Program-made: the position numbers and the translations under genes
Part shown: piece after piece, positions 1-54,017 of the stretch
Layout of the letters: each line of letters opens with the position of its first letter
How positions within the stretch are numbered: the first letter of the stretch is position 1
The notes under the pieces: generated by a model
Databases searched by the model: none
The model's input: only the letters and a program-made list of their open reading frames with translations
What the model was told of the DNA's origin: nothing
Source: Ceratothoa steindachneri
Lineage: Eukaryota > Arthropoda > Malacostraca > Isopoda > Cymothoidae
NCBI GenBank assembly: GCA_963969495.1
Contig: OZ018320.1
Coordinates: 78,365,313-78,429,312, forward strand
DNA: 64,000 nucleotides
Direction: 5' to 3'

Positions 1-1035
1 GGTGTCGAAGCTTGGCATACAGGACATCATCCGACCGAGGGCGGTGTCCGCGCAAGGCAACTCACTCAATGTAAACCTGTCATTAAAGGGTTCTCCGCCT
101 GAAGAGGTAAAGTCTAGTTGGCGGCCTTCCGTGACATCACGACACACATTGAATGCTGGCGGAGAAGCATCCTGGCTAGAGAATGTGGAGAGAGCGGTCG
201 CGAAGGACTCCGCCACGGGCGCAGGGTGCGGTGCCATTCTCGTGAAGAACGAGAGGGGGGTCCTTCGAGAACTTTCCCCGAATCCTTTTGACTCACTTCC
301 ACACATCTGGTAGAGAGGGCTTCCCATTAAGTGAAAACACGTATGCCCACCAGGAAGAGCGGCGGGCTTGCTTCGAAACATACCGGATCATAGCCCTAGC
401 TCGAGGAATTCACCGGCAGTGGTGCAGAAAATATTTGAGTGGGAAAGTGATTACTACCATGGAGGTAATCAACTACTCCCCACACAAAATCTGTGCATCT
501 GAAGAGGACAAGGATATATCGGGACAGGAAAATAAAGCGGTTTTCATCCACATTTTGGACACCCATCTCCAGATCGGTGTGATCAATTAGTGTCCCCAGA
601 GGGGGTGTCTACTGTTCAAATCCCTAAACAAGAGATAGGGCCTTGGCAACAATGACACGATGGGAGGGAATTCTCCCGCAGTGAAGTCGGCTGACGGTGG
701 AATTTACGCAGAAACAACAGTATACCTCCTATCCATGTGAAGCTGCAGTTACTGCCTGAAAGGAGGCATCTAAAGTGAAGAGAGGAACGGAGACATCATG
801 TAAATGGTGCATCTTCCTGCCCGGCGCCCATCCCCTGGTGGTTGGGTTGCAAAACCCTTATACCCTGGGAGGGTGGGCACACGCCCAGCATGGTCTCTTG
901 CAAAAAGATAGCTAAGGGAAAATGGAAGGAGATGAGCCTCTGTAGCTCCTCCCAGTTGGCCCAGAGTCCGCCGCAACTGCATTGAAGGAATATGCCCTCC
1001 AGGCTTAGCTCGGAGATGCAGGGGCCCTCTTTGAA
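1..1035 (-). pseudogene. Family A ORF2 fragment (endonuclease and linker), broken
   Basis: Minus-strand sequence homologous to the ORF2 N-terminal half of the family A copy at 59985-64000. AP-endonuclease sequence is recognisable at about 500-1035 (for example FLQETMLG) but reading frames are interrupted by frameshifts and by the 200-bp deletion near 425. The product would have been the endonuclease that nicks target DNA for target-primed reverse transcription. Nothing here is translatable as a complete domain. Confidence 0.75.
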
Positions 1036-1039
1036 GAGA

Positions 1040-2480
1040 AGACCTTCACGGGAATGGCCGTACGCTACCCGGAGGCAGAACTCCAGGTGCTGTTGGCCAA
1101 ACAATGCGCTGTAGCCTTCGAGGACTTATCGGGGAAGGTTGAGCTCGCCATTCCAGGCTATTCCTCCCTCCGCCTAGAAACCTTAGGCAGGCGGGACGGC
1201 TTCGGAGCATCCATCGTATTTGAGCCACCCATCCTAGCAATGGGTGATGGCATAGGAGCCGAAACTCCTTTGGTGCTGTCTTTTCGGGGGTTAGCTTTAG
1301 GAACCCCAGAAGACGGCCTAACGACCACCTCCAAGGGTGTTTCCTCCTGTAAGTCTAACGACTCGGTGGAGGCGGGCGGCCGTTTCGCCTTACGGGAAAC
1401 TGTCAGGCTAGGGAAGGGGTTGGGGAAGGACTGGTTTTAGGCGAGTCTGGGTGTGGACTCTTTGTGCCGCAAGCTCTACCAGATGAGCGCCCGGGGTGGG
1501 TAGAACCCAGAGAAGGGTTCTGAATGGATGTGGAAACGACTGTGCTCGTAGGCCTGGAGCATAGGATGTCTTTTTTAACATTGAGGCATAGGACCTCTCA
1601 GACAGCGCCGGGCAGGACAAAAGCAAGTACTTAGCCTCACGAAATGAGGCCATCCGTAGCCTGAATGGCCAGGATTTCCTTCTCCACGAGATACGCACGA
1701 CATTGCTTCGAGGAAGCGGGGTGCGGCTCTGCGCAATTGACACACTTGGCATTACATAATTTTGACTTATTGTGCTCGAACTTGGAGCAACTTACACGTC
1801 TACAGGAGCCATTTGTATAGCTGAAGCGGTGGCAGTAGTAGCACCTCCGCGGCAGTGGCATGAACGCCTTCACGTGGTAGCGATACCAACCGGCGCGCAC
1901 TGACTAGGGAAGCCTGTCACAGTCAAACGTGACGAAGAGTGTAGGGGTGGGTCTCTGGGCCCCTCCCTGTTCTCTCATCACACGTTCGATATTGACTGCT
2001 CCTTGGTCGGCCAGCTCTAATGTGGTCTTCTAAGGAGTAGTTCACATGTTCCTTCGCATAAACCACTTCTTTCACGAACTTCATAGTAGTACGGCGTCGC
2101 ACTCACCAGCGCGCGATCAGTGTCCGAAGGGCACAAATCATGGCCGCCTCGGTGGGCTCCAACGTATTCGCCAGAAAGATCCCGTCCGAGAAACAGGTCA
2201 CCTTCGGCTCTCTACCAATCAGGCTAGCTAGTGCTCTACTCTGATGGAACATGTTGCATTTGGCCAACATGTTACCGTCAGCGAAACGAATAGCCAGAAA
2301 GCATTTAAAGCCAGCTGGCTCAAAAACCCCAGGTAGTCTCTCAATAATGGGCCCAGACATAATCAAAGCTCCGCTCGGCGCACTTGCAAATTTGGTTTTG
2401 GTCTGGCCCCCCACCCTGGGGCGCATCGGAGCCGGACGTGCCGATCTTGGCCTGCCAAAACGTCAGTGAACCAGTCCGTC
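1040..2480 (-). pseudogene. Family A ORF1 fragment (zinc-knuckle nucleic-acid-binding protein)
   Basis: Minus-strand frame at 1900-1637 starts RAGWYRYHVKAF and carries a CYYC...C zinc-knuckle region followed by a second CVNC-x3-H motif, the gag-like ORF1 type of the Jockey/I group. The first knuckle has tyrosine in place of the histidine seen in the copy at 51231-50971. Upstream and downstream segments are in other frames, so the gene is broken. ORF1 proteins of this type bind element RNA. Confidence 0.75.
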
Positions 2481-3480
2481 CCCGAAACTCCCGCGGAGGG
2501 AGAGGAACCCTTAGTCTTGTTAGCCGTTAGGCCGGATGGACCAGCCTCAGCAAAATCCTTGTCTGAAATGGAAAAGGTCTTGGCTCTCAAAGGGGTACGA
2601 GATGGGTGAGGGGGCCCCTCCTCTCCTGTGAGTCCTTGGGGGCACAAGCCTTCTGAGGAGAAGCCTGCGAAGGGGCGGATTCAGGTGCGGTGCTTGCCTC
2701 CGAGCCTGCGGCTAGCTCACCTCCGGGAGCATGTCCATCTCAAGAGTGGGGAGTGCTCCATATGCCCCCAAGACCTCATGGATCCCATTCAAGGTTCCTT
2801 TTGTCTTGTCTATAGCCGGGGAACCGACTACAGACGCTGATCTGTAAACTGCAGATGCATTGACTGCAGGACATTAGGGGGAACGGACTGACGGGCCCTG
2901 CTATCCCTTGCCCCCTGTGGAAGTAAAGGAGGGAGTGCCAGACACGTAGGCATAGGAGAGGAGTAAGCCTCTTGTCCGGTAGAGGAAGGTTGGAGAGGCC
3001 CCTGAGAAAGCGGAGATGGGGGGAACCTCTTTTCTGGTGTTTAGCTGTCCGAGTGTGGTTCCGAAGATGGTAAAGGTCTCCCCCCCCAAATTTTCCATGG
3101 AGATAAAGAGATTTCGCAACCCCTGCCTGTGACAGCCAACACTGACCCCAACAAGGGAACAGCACTACTGGGCGTGTTTGATTAGCCCCGCCTGCTATCA
3201 CTGGGTGAGGTGGTATACGCCTTCTCCACCACCCCTCGGGAAAACCGGGACCAAATCCTAGGCGTGGCGTGGTAGCCACGTCGGGATGACGGATCCAGCT
3301 TGGTGATCGGCTTCTGATTGGTTGAGGTCACCACGCCTAACATCATGTCATAGAAGTGTTCGGTTCCATGATCCAGATGAGCGAGGGTCGTGATCGGAGA
3401 GGTCCATGGGCAGGAGAAGGAGGGGCCAACAAAAGGTGTATGTAAAGGGTCAAGATGAGGGAGTTGCAACAAGAGACAGA

Positions 3481-3769
3481 GATTAGGGGTTAGCGAAGGA
3501 AGGAAGATGGGCTAAGCTGGGGTTAGACGGGACACTAAGTCCCGTTAGTACGGCCGGCAGCCAAAGAAACACATCGCCATGCCCCTTATGGGGCATGGCG
3601 TGAATAACTAAAAAGTGAGTGTGAATAACTAAAGTGTTTGAAGCCAAACAATTTTCCCAAAAGTTGTTTGATAGATATCCATAAAATAATGCTAAAAAAA
3701 TTGCTGTATTAGTTATGGGATGACCCAATATTTTTTAAACATACTATTTTAATAGAGGCAACAACTACT
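3481..3769 (-). other. Probable Nup153 3' UTR and downstream flank
   Basis: The sequence between the Nup153 stop codon and the 5' end of the leftmost family A copy is AT-rich with no coding signal. The only poly(A)-signal-like hexamer on the minus strand is ATTAAA close to the stop. The extent of the UTR cannot be fixed from sequence alone. Confidence 0.4.
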
Positions 3770-46041
<42,272 letters not shown>

Positions 46042-46226
46042 CTGTAAATAAACAAGCTCATTAAGAGTAAATAAACATGAAAAATTCTAGCAAGGAGAAA
46101 GAGTAACATGTATATATGTATCTGGCATTTTGCTACAATGGGACAAAAATAGGATATGAAAATTAAGTGTACTGTATTTATTAGCAGAGCAAGAAAGGTA
46201 GATGGAGACAAATAGAGATATAGAAT

Positions 46227-46330
46227 CAGGGCTGTAGAGATCGAGTAAGGTAAAAAAATTGCTGTGCTAAAGAGTCGGAGCTGGACATTCTAAAATTTCT
46301 GGAGTCGGAGTTGAGGGTATGAACTTCCAA
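46227..46330. repeat. Left arm of a long-range inverted repeat (CAGGGCTGT type)
   Basis: CAGGGCTGTAGAG followed by GAGTCGGAG-rich sequence. A related inverted copy is at 52805-52916, ending CTCCACAGCCCTG. The CAGGG ends are hAT-like. The flanking 8 bp do not match, so a single insertion is not proven. Confidence 0.5.
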
Positions 46331-46385
46331 CTCTGACTAAAATATAATGTTCTCTTTATTCATTAAAAATAAAATACATGCTGTA

Positions 46386-46457
46386 TGTTAATTTTATGCA
46401 CTAAAAGTCTGATTAGATAAAAATATCTAATCAGACTTTTAGTGCATTAAATTAACA
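46386..46457. repeat. Near-perfect hairpin with 34-bp arms
   Basis: The arms at 46386-46419 and 46424-46457 are reverse complements with one mismatch, separated by AAAA. The core is CTAAAAGTCTGATTAGATA. The RNA or single strand would fold into a long stem. Confidence 0.9.
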
Positions 46458-47028
46458 TTTTTTATTTTTAGTACACAAAATTAACAATTTTTTTTTAAGA
46501 ATATAAATACAATTTAAAAAATGACTACACGGCAAACCAAAAATGTGCCGATTATCTGAGATTTCCAGATGTCTGAGTGGGGGATACAGGGACCTTTACT
46601 GTATATATTTCTTTCTTTTTTTTTAATATTTTGCCATTTTATGCATAAAAAATATTTTGACATCAGGTTAGCCATAGATCTATAATATATCTGGAAACCT
46701 TGCCTGAGTAGGTGTACTAGAGGTAAGGAAAATCTAACCCTTTTCCTGATGACTATATTTAAAAGCTCTACTGGTACATGCAATTGCTTTTTTTCCTCCT
46801 CTCAAATTCCCTTTCAATAATGGTAGATGTAGGGTAAGGTGGACACAGGCAGTAAAAAAGGCTTTCTTGCCAAAATATGGGTTTGATTCTATTTACCTTT
46901 AGCATAGAATACGGGCCTGATGTGACAGATAACCTCCCTCTTCCTGTGGAGCTCTGATGCCATTTTTGTTTGCTAGGTAAGTAATTTTTACATTCACATG
47001 TCTGATATAATTTATAATAAGTTACATT

Positions 47029-50000
47029 CCCCGCAATTTCTATGTGTCCAGGAAACCAGCAGAAGATAATCTCGACATCCGCCCGCTCGCCAAAACCGTG
47101 GCGTCACGGATATGGCGAACCAGGGGATGCGGGGATTCCAATGCCCAGAGAGCACTCAGGGCGCTTTGTGAGTCGCTATAGATCACAATCCGGTCTCTGA
47201 ACCGGGCACGTCTCGTAAGCTCCCGTACCGAGGGTGTATTGCCACCAGCACAGCCGTGAAGACAGACGCAGCACCTGTCAGAGCCCCGCTGACTTCAAAC
47301 AGAGGGGATACGGCGTGGAAGCCAAACCCCTCTTTGGACTTGGACCATCTGTATACACTGGCACGGTTCCAGCGTGACACGAGGTGTGTTCCAAAAAGGT
47401 CGAATGCAATATTCCCGGCGCTGTACAAGCTTTGGAAGCAGAGGCGTGGCGACAAATAGCCAAATGTGGTACCCTTCAGGGTGGCATCCTAGGCAGAACC
47501 AGGGGCGCCACCGGCCCGAGAGCTATACCTAGATCTCGAAGGAGTTTCCTAGCCCTAAACCCAAAGGGCTTAGGGTATGACTGGCGTCGCTCGGCTGCAT
47601 AGACACCGTCAAGATCAGCTGCGGATGCAGTGAGATCTGTTGGCGACTGAGGGAGGCGCCGGGCTCGCGGGTAAGGGCGAGTGATGCACTGCTCGCGGGT
47701 AAAGGCGAGTAATGCACTGCTCGCGGGTAAAGGAGAGTAATGCACTGCACGCGGCGTAGAGCAAGAGCATCTCCCCAGCATCGACCAACAGGCTCTCAAT
47801 GGGGAAAGGGCGGAAGGCACCGGTCGCAAGGCGAAGGCCGGTATGGTGGATCGAATCCACCTTCCGCAATAAACGCTCGGCTGCGGATGCATAAAACTCG
47901 CATCCATAGTCAAGCTTCGAACGAACAAAGGATCGATAAAAAAGTAAGACAGCGCCCCAAGCGCTGAACGTCACGGAACGGAGAATATCCATGGCGCGGG
48001 TACAAGAGACCCTAAGGCTGCGAATATTGAGACTCCCACGTGAGGCGTCGGTCGAATACAAGACCAAGAAACGGTGCGATTCGACCACATCCAGACGCAC
48101 CCCATTAGGAAACAAATCTGGGTCAGGGTGGAGCCGTGGATGGTGGCAGAAGTGCACCACCTTAGTCTTAGCCAAAGAAAACCGAAACCTGTGCGCTTCG
48201 GCATAGCGAGAGACGCGGTTCAATGCCTGTTGGAGTCCACGCTCCAGAGTTGGCATCTGGGCCGCGCCGAAAGGTAATCCACGTAGAGCGTAGCGAGAAC
48301 ATCTTCCGGCAGCACCGAGGTGATGCCATTGATGCTCAGGGCAAAGAGTGTGACACTGAGGATACTTTCACTACGGGACACCCTCTTCCTGCTCCTTTGG
48401 GCCGGAGAGAGCTCCCCCACCTGTACATGGAATCGACGATCTCACAAAAATTCAGATATAAAGACTGGGAGGCGTCCCCTCGCCCCCATCGTGTGGAGAG
48501 TCTCCATGATACCGTATCGCCATGCAGGATCATAGGCCTTCTCCAGATCGAAAAACACAGTGGCGTAGTACTGTCTACTAAGGAAAGCCTCGCAGATGGC
48601 ATTTTCCAGTCGGAGCAGAGAATCCGACGTGGAATGGAACTTCTGGAAGTTGCAATGTGCAGAAGACAGATCTTGGACTCCGCTGTCCAGGAAAAAGGCT
48701 AGTCTAACATTTATCAATTTCTCCATCAACTTGCACACGCAAGAGGTTAGAGAGATTGGGCGGAAACCGGTCGGAGTAGAGTGATCTCTCCCCGGCTTGC
48801 AAAAGGCGAGCACAGTAGTGAATTGCCAGGAATCTGGGAGAAGACCCTCCACCCAGATCCTGTTGAACAAATCTAACAGAAAGGCCATGCCTCGCTCACC
48901 CAGGTGTCGAAGCATGGCATACAGGACATCGTCCGCATCATGGGCGGTGTCCGCGCACGAAGCGAGAGCGGAGCGCAACTCACTCACAGTAAACCTGTCA
49001 TTGAAGGGTTCTCCGCCTCTGGAGGTAAAGTCCAGCTGGCGGCCTTCCGCGACATCACGACGTGCATTGAATGCTGGCGGAGCAGCATCCCGGCTAGAGA
49101 ATGCGGAAAAAGCGGTCGCGAAGGATTCCGACACGGACGCGGGGTTCGAGATTGCGGTCCCATTCTCCGGGAGAACGGGAGGGGGGTCCTGAGAGAACTT
49201 GCCCCGAATCCTTTTGACGCGCTTCCACACCTCTGCTAAAGGGGTCTTACCGTTAAGTGAAGACAGCTATGCTCGCCAAGAAGAGCGGCGGGCGTGCATC
49301 CAAATATATCGGAACCTAGCCCGACGAAATTCAGCGACAGTGAAATCGTTCGGGCGGGGCTTATAGCGCATGTAGGCATAACGCTTCTGTTTGAGGGCCG
49401 TCTCACAATCGGCCAACCAACATGGGAGTGGTCGGCGTGCAAAACGGCCAGACGTTCTAGGAATAGTAGTCAGGCCCGCGTCGGTGAGGTTGCCGAAGAA
49501 CTCAATGGCCTCATCTACCGACCTGAACTCCTCGACTGAGATAGAGAATTCAGTCATTTCCTGAAATGCAGGCCACTGCGCCCGCGCCAAGCACCACCGA
49601 GGTGGGTTCTCAGGCGGTGGTTGACCTGAAAATGACAATTGAATGGGAAAGTGATCACTACTATGGAGGTCATCGACCACCCCCCAATCAAAATCAGGCT
49701 GTGCATCCGAAGAGCACAAAGATAGGTCAAGACAAGAAAATGAAGCGGTTCTCGGACAGTGATGCATATTCTCATCCACATTTAGGACAGTCATCTCATG
49801 CTCTTTGATCAGATCGGCAAGCACATGTCCCCAGGGATTTATTGAGTAATCTCCACAGAGAGGATGCCTGCCGTTCAGATCTTCAAGCAAGACAAAGGGC
49901 CTCGGCCACCGTGCCATGACGCAGCGGAAGTCCCCCGTGTTGTAGTCATCTGACGGTGCAATGTACGCAGAAATCAGAGTATACCTCCTATCCAGGTGCA

Positions 50001-50290
50001 GCTGCCCAGCCACTTGCTGAAAGGAGGTATCTAAAGAGAAAGGAAGAACGGAGACATCATGCCGGGTGTAAACCGCGTATCCCCCAGCCCAGCGATCCCA
50101 GGGTTGTGGGGTCGCAAGACCCTTATACCCCGGGAGGGCGGGCAGCGGGACCGCACCTAGCATAGTCTCCTGCAGAAAAATACCTAATGGGGAACGGGAT
50201 GAAACAAGCCTCCGCAGCTCCTCCCAGTTGGCCCGGAGTCCACGGTAATTCTATTGAAGGAATATGCCCTCCAGGCCTAGCTCAGAGGAG
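47029..50290 (-). pseudogene. Family A ORF2, broken but with long open segments
   Basis: The best-preserved endonuclease is here: 50163-49267 is open and includes YTLISAYIAPS, LLEDLNGRHPL, SDHFPIQLSF. A second open segment, 49230-48442, covers FTVSELRSALASC, FRPISLTSC, FFDLEKAYD and ends at the shared TGA (48444-48442). The RT continues 48400-47760 in other frames and YTDG of RNase H is near 47360. Frameshifts and the 28-bp triplication (net plus 56 bp) break the rest. Confidence 0.82.
47664..47747. repeat. 28-bp unit in three tandem copies
   Basis: The unit CTCGCGGGTAAAGGCGAGTA plus ATGCACTG is repeated three times with few changes. Other family A copies have a single equivalent (for example 61071-61098), so the expansion is private to this copy and shifts the ORF2 frame. 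Confidence 0.9.
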
Positions 50291-51830
50291 ACGCGGGGGC
50301 CCTCCTCGAACAGAAGACCCTAACGGGATAGGAAGTACGCTTCCAGGAGGCAGAACCTCGGGCGCTGTTAGCCGGACAAAGCGCTGTCGCCTTCGAGGAC
50401 TTATTGGGGAAGGTTGGGCTCGCCATGCAAGTCTTTTCCTCCTCCCACCTCAAAACCTTAGGCGAGCATTGCGGCTTCGGAGGTGGGGGGCCCACTTTTC
50501 GAGGAACCACCCTCTCCGAGCCACTCGTTCCACCACTAGGGGTGGGCGAAGGAGCCGAAGCTCCTTTGTTGCTCTCCCCCTTTCGGTGGACAGCTTTATG
50601 ACTCCCGGAAGATGGCCTAGCGACCAACTTCATGGGTGTTGCCTCCTGTGAGTCTAACGACTCGGTGGAGGCGCGTGGCCGTTTTGCCTTACGGGAAACG
50701 GTCACGCTGAGGAGAGAGAGGGAGCCCTGGTTTTAGCTGGGGATGAACCCTTTTTGCCACCAGCTTTACCAGGGGAGCGCCCGGGTTGAGCAGAGCCGGC
50801 AGAAGGGCTCCGAATGGGCGCGGAAACAACCGTGCTCGTTGGCCTGGATGGGCCAGGAACAGAGGGTGCCTTTCTAACTATTGAGGCATATGGCGTCTCA
50901 GGCAGAGCCGGGCGCGCCAGGACCAAGTCCTTAGCCTCGCGGAATGGGAGTCAATCCTGGGTCTGAACGGCTAGGGTTTCTTTTTCAAGGAGATATGCAC
51001 CACATTGTTCAAAGAAGCGGGGTGCGGCTCTCTGCAATTGACACACTTGGTCAGACACGATTTATACTTATCGGGTGCGGCCTTGGAGCAATTTATACAG
51101 ACTTTGGGTGACTCTGACTTTGCATGTCTACAAGAACGATTCATATGGCAGAACCAGTGACAGTAATAGCACCGCCGAGGCAGTGGCACAAATGCCTTCA
51201 TGCGGTAGCGGTACCAACCGGCACGCACCAACTCGGGGAGCTTGTCACAGTCGAACGTGACGAAGAGTGTAAGGGGTGGGTCTCAAGGCCCCTCCCTATT
51301 TTCTCCTCACACGTTCGACCTTGACCGCCCCATGGTCGGCCAGCTCTAAGGTGATGTCCTCAATGGAGTAGTCAACGAGTTCCCTCACAAAGTTCATGGT
51401 AGAGTGCAGCGTCACACTCACCGGGGTGCCATAAAGTGTCTGAAGAGCACTTATTTTGGCTGCCTCGGCGGGATTCGCCAGAAGGCTCCCGTCCGAGAAA
51501 CGGGTTACCTTCGGCTCTCTACCAATTGCACTAGCTAATCCTCTCCTCTGATGGATCATGTTGCCCTTGGCCAACATGGTGCCATCAGTGGATTGAATAA
51601 CGACGAAGCGTTTGAAGCCAGCGGGCTCAAAAATGCCAGGTAACCTCTGAATGAGGGGCTCCGATGTCATCGAGGCTCCACCCTGTGCACTTTTCGTCTT
51701 TTTCATAGTCAGGGGCTCCACACCCGGGGGAAGAGGGCAGAGGGGCCGGATGTGCCGATCTTGGCTTGGTCGCCTACCAAAGTGGCAGCAGACCCATCCG
51801 TCCCCGCAGCACCCACGGATGGAGAGGAGC
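50277..51830 (-). pseudogene. Family A ORF1 with CCHC knuckles
   Basis: 51231-50971 encodes RAGWYRYRMKAF followed by CYYCHWFCHMNRSC (C-x2-C-x4-H-x4-C) and CVNCREPHP, gag-like zinc knuckles; the N-terminal part is open at 51853-51296 (PGIFEPAGFKRF, FSDGSLLANPAEAAKI) and the basic proline-rich tail at 50926-50277. The three segments are in different frames. ORF1 ends next to the ORF2 start, as in the copy at 31786-38135. Confidence 0.8.
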
Positions 51831-52804
51831 CCCGACAAAATTTGGAAATTCATGAAAATTATACTAATGAAGATTTTGTTTTAAAACTACTGTATGTTGA
51901 TCATGTAACATTATTTTGTGTTTTAAATGTGAAAAAGTTACTAAAAAAAATGAATAAAAATACAAGATGTCAAAGTGCAAAGTTGACCATTTTTATCAGT
52001 GTTAAATGATGTTATTATCTAACATTACTTTACGTTAGATGCAAGATTTAACTATATAGTGCTGTGCTAAGTGTATTAAGTAATAGGATAAGTGTTTTTA
52101 TTTTTAAAATATTTTTTTTCAAAATTGAAATTCATGCCGACTCTGCATTGCAGCAGTATTGCAATAAGATGGGCATTTTACATTGCCCAATATTATATAT
52201 TTATGCAATGATAAACAATGAGAGCTGTGCATTACTTGCTCAAAAATGTTCTATAAAATTAAGAAATTTATTATTTTTTATATTATTTTTGATACCCATG
52301 TAAAAATGTTGAAAAATAACAATTCTACCTTTTTTTTCTATATTATATCTTTTCATAACATTTGTGTATCATTTTGTAGTAGATCCTTTGATTTCAGTTG
52401 TGGCAAGTCTCCCACAAAAATGGTAACAAGGGCTTAGAGAATGTGTCCTACATCATCACAATCCATACAAAAACACTTTTTTCAAAAATGACACCATAAA
52501 TCTGAACTGGCAAACATATTTCAAAGTTCTGTATGTAGAAAATAAAGATATTTATGTGAGCTACCTGTTGGGCACTTTGGATTTCTGCTAACTTTAAAAC
52601 TTTAGTTTTGATAACCAAAAAACTACTAGCAGTATGATCTGTGTCCACCTGACCCTAAATAAATATTAAGAAATAGTTTATTTGAATAATAATCCAGTTA
52701 TATACTATAATTTTTACTTCTCAACTTTGAATATAGATATATGATTTTGTAAATTTAAATTTTTAATAAACTATAAGCAGCTTATGTTTTGGCTTTAACG
52801 TCAC

Positions 52805-52916
52805 TATGACAAAAAATTCATATAGAGTCAGCTATTCATTTAAGGAGTCAGAGTTGGACCTTTTGAAATTTTAGGAGTCTGCGTCAAGGTTTTGAACTTA
52901 CAACTCCACAGCCCTG
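52805..52916. repeat. Right arm of the CAGGGCTGT inverted repeat
   Basis: GGAGTCAGAGTTGG... ending CAACTCCACAGCCCTG, the inverted counterpart of 46227-46330. Confidence 0.5.
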
Positions 52917-52979
52917 ATTATGGTTATAGGCTTTAAGTCCACTGTTTGTAGTGAGTTAAACATGTCTAATACTAAACAT

Positions 52980-53880
52980 GCGCTCAATCAACATGCACTG
53001 CTCAGTGACATCACCCAGCTTACACAAAAAGAATTCAACCAAGTCACACACCAATGCAGAACAGTAATGGCAAAAAGAGAGAAGCAATTCTCGAAACACA
53101 ATATCCAGACATCCTCACAACAAAGTACTAAACACGACATGACTGCACCCACAAAGAATGACTTGCCATCATCCTCACAGACTGACAAGCACCAGAAATA
53201 TACCTTAGCAAGCTATCAAAAACACAAAGCAATCCCACAGGGATCTGTAATCTACCACACCCTTTTCCTCCATGGCATCATTCCCTGAAATCCAAACATT
53301 ACACTCTTATAGATATCTAAATGACATCATTCTTGCCCAACACTCAAAGCACATCAAACCAGCTTGTGACATTAGTCTACCTCACTTGCTACAACAAAAC
53401 CCAATGACTGACTCATCTGCATCATGTTATTAAAGAGATCACCTACAGTGTTCAGTAGACAAGACTAAATTTCTGACAACACAAATTTAGTAAACAAAGC
53501 AGACCAAAATTAAAACACCGAGCACTGGATCCACATTAAGGAGTATATACATCCCAAACTCACCCCATGGCTCTATAGCCAGAAAACCTAATTCTACCTA
53601 TCAGCACAATACAGAAGACACAAAACAAAGCACTCCACCTTACAATAAGATGCATTTGCAGGCTCCACATTAACCACCTACACTCATAAGCACTGATTGT
53701 GCCCCTAAAACACATTTTTCAACCACTGCCAAACAAAATTTCTCCATAGTACACAAAATGAACATGAAACGTGCAGAACTCCTCACCTAATAACCCACAA
53801 AATCTACATGTAGTATCAAACTATGCAACCCCTCAGTGCAAATCACCTCAATGGTATTTAATTGATATCTACCCTTTTGA
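52980..53880 (+). pseudogene. Family B RT fragment
   Basis: A/C-rich plus strand. One open frame ends YQKHKAIPQGSVIYHTLFLHG, the PQGSV motif of reverse transcriptases. Later segments carry no clear motif. Stops are frequent. Confidence 0.55.
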
Positions 53881-54017
53881 TATCAGATATGGGACACCCT
53901 GGTTAGGCTCCAGTGGTCACCACTAGCCTAAGCTATAGAAACCTTTGTTCCTCCTGCCACTGGGAAGCAGATATAAATCAAGATTCACAGCATGGCCTCT
54001 CTTTGCACAATTAAGAC

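Larger units (their letters stand above)
1..3480 (-). mobile_element. Family A non-LTR retrotransposon, 5' half, cut by window edge
   Basis: On the minus strand this copy reads 5' region (3480-2640), ORF1 (about 2480-1040), then the ORF2 endonuclease and the start of the segment before the reverse transcriptase (1035-1). It is collinear with the copies at 31786-38135 and 47029-51834, but lacks about 200 bp of ORF2 around position 425, where the sequence jumps from the post-endonuclease part to the endonuclease end. It is the only copy here with a long stretch upstream of ORF1. It continues beyond the left edge. The 5' region is also seen in fragments at 6400-6600 and 12000-12470. Confidence 0.85.
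47029..51834 (-). mobile_element. Family A non-LTR retrotransposon, 3'-truncated copy
   Basis: Minus-strand order: ORF1 (51830-50277), ORF2 endonuclease to RNase H (50290-47029). The copy stops inside RNase H at the CATTCCCCGCAATT segment, so the 3' UTR and poly(A) end are absent, which a normal target-primed insertion would not give. A triplicated 28-bp unit at 47664-47747 disrupts ORF2. The RT box reads YVDY. Confidence 0.88.
46832..52655. mobile_element. TIR element (GGGTAAGGTGGACAC ends) split by a family A copy
   Basis: The left end GGGTAAGGTGGACACAG at 46832 and right end GGGTCAGGTGGACACAG (reverse complement, ending 52655) are flanked by TA at 46830-46831 and 52656-52657. Without the family A segment (47029-51834) about 1.0 kb remains, AT-rich with no recognised transposase, suggesting a non-autonomous TA-target DNA transposon. 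Confidence 0.6.

Noticed and set aside
47664..47747. CRISPR-like direct repeats
   Set aside because: The units are contiguous without spacers and lie in a retrotransposon of a eukaryotic genome.
52448..52648. Possible Nup153 exon (GTCAG acceptor and CAG|GTAGCT donor around a 90-bp open stretch)
   Set aside because: It overlaps the TIR end at 52655, has no Nup153 similarity, and its acceptor coincides with the repeat terminus.
46219..52924. 8-bp target duplication around the CAGGGCTGT inverted repeat
   Set aside because: The flanking octamers do not match, so a single hAT insertion cannot be claimed.
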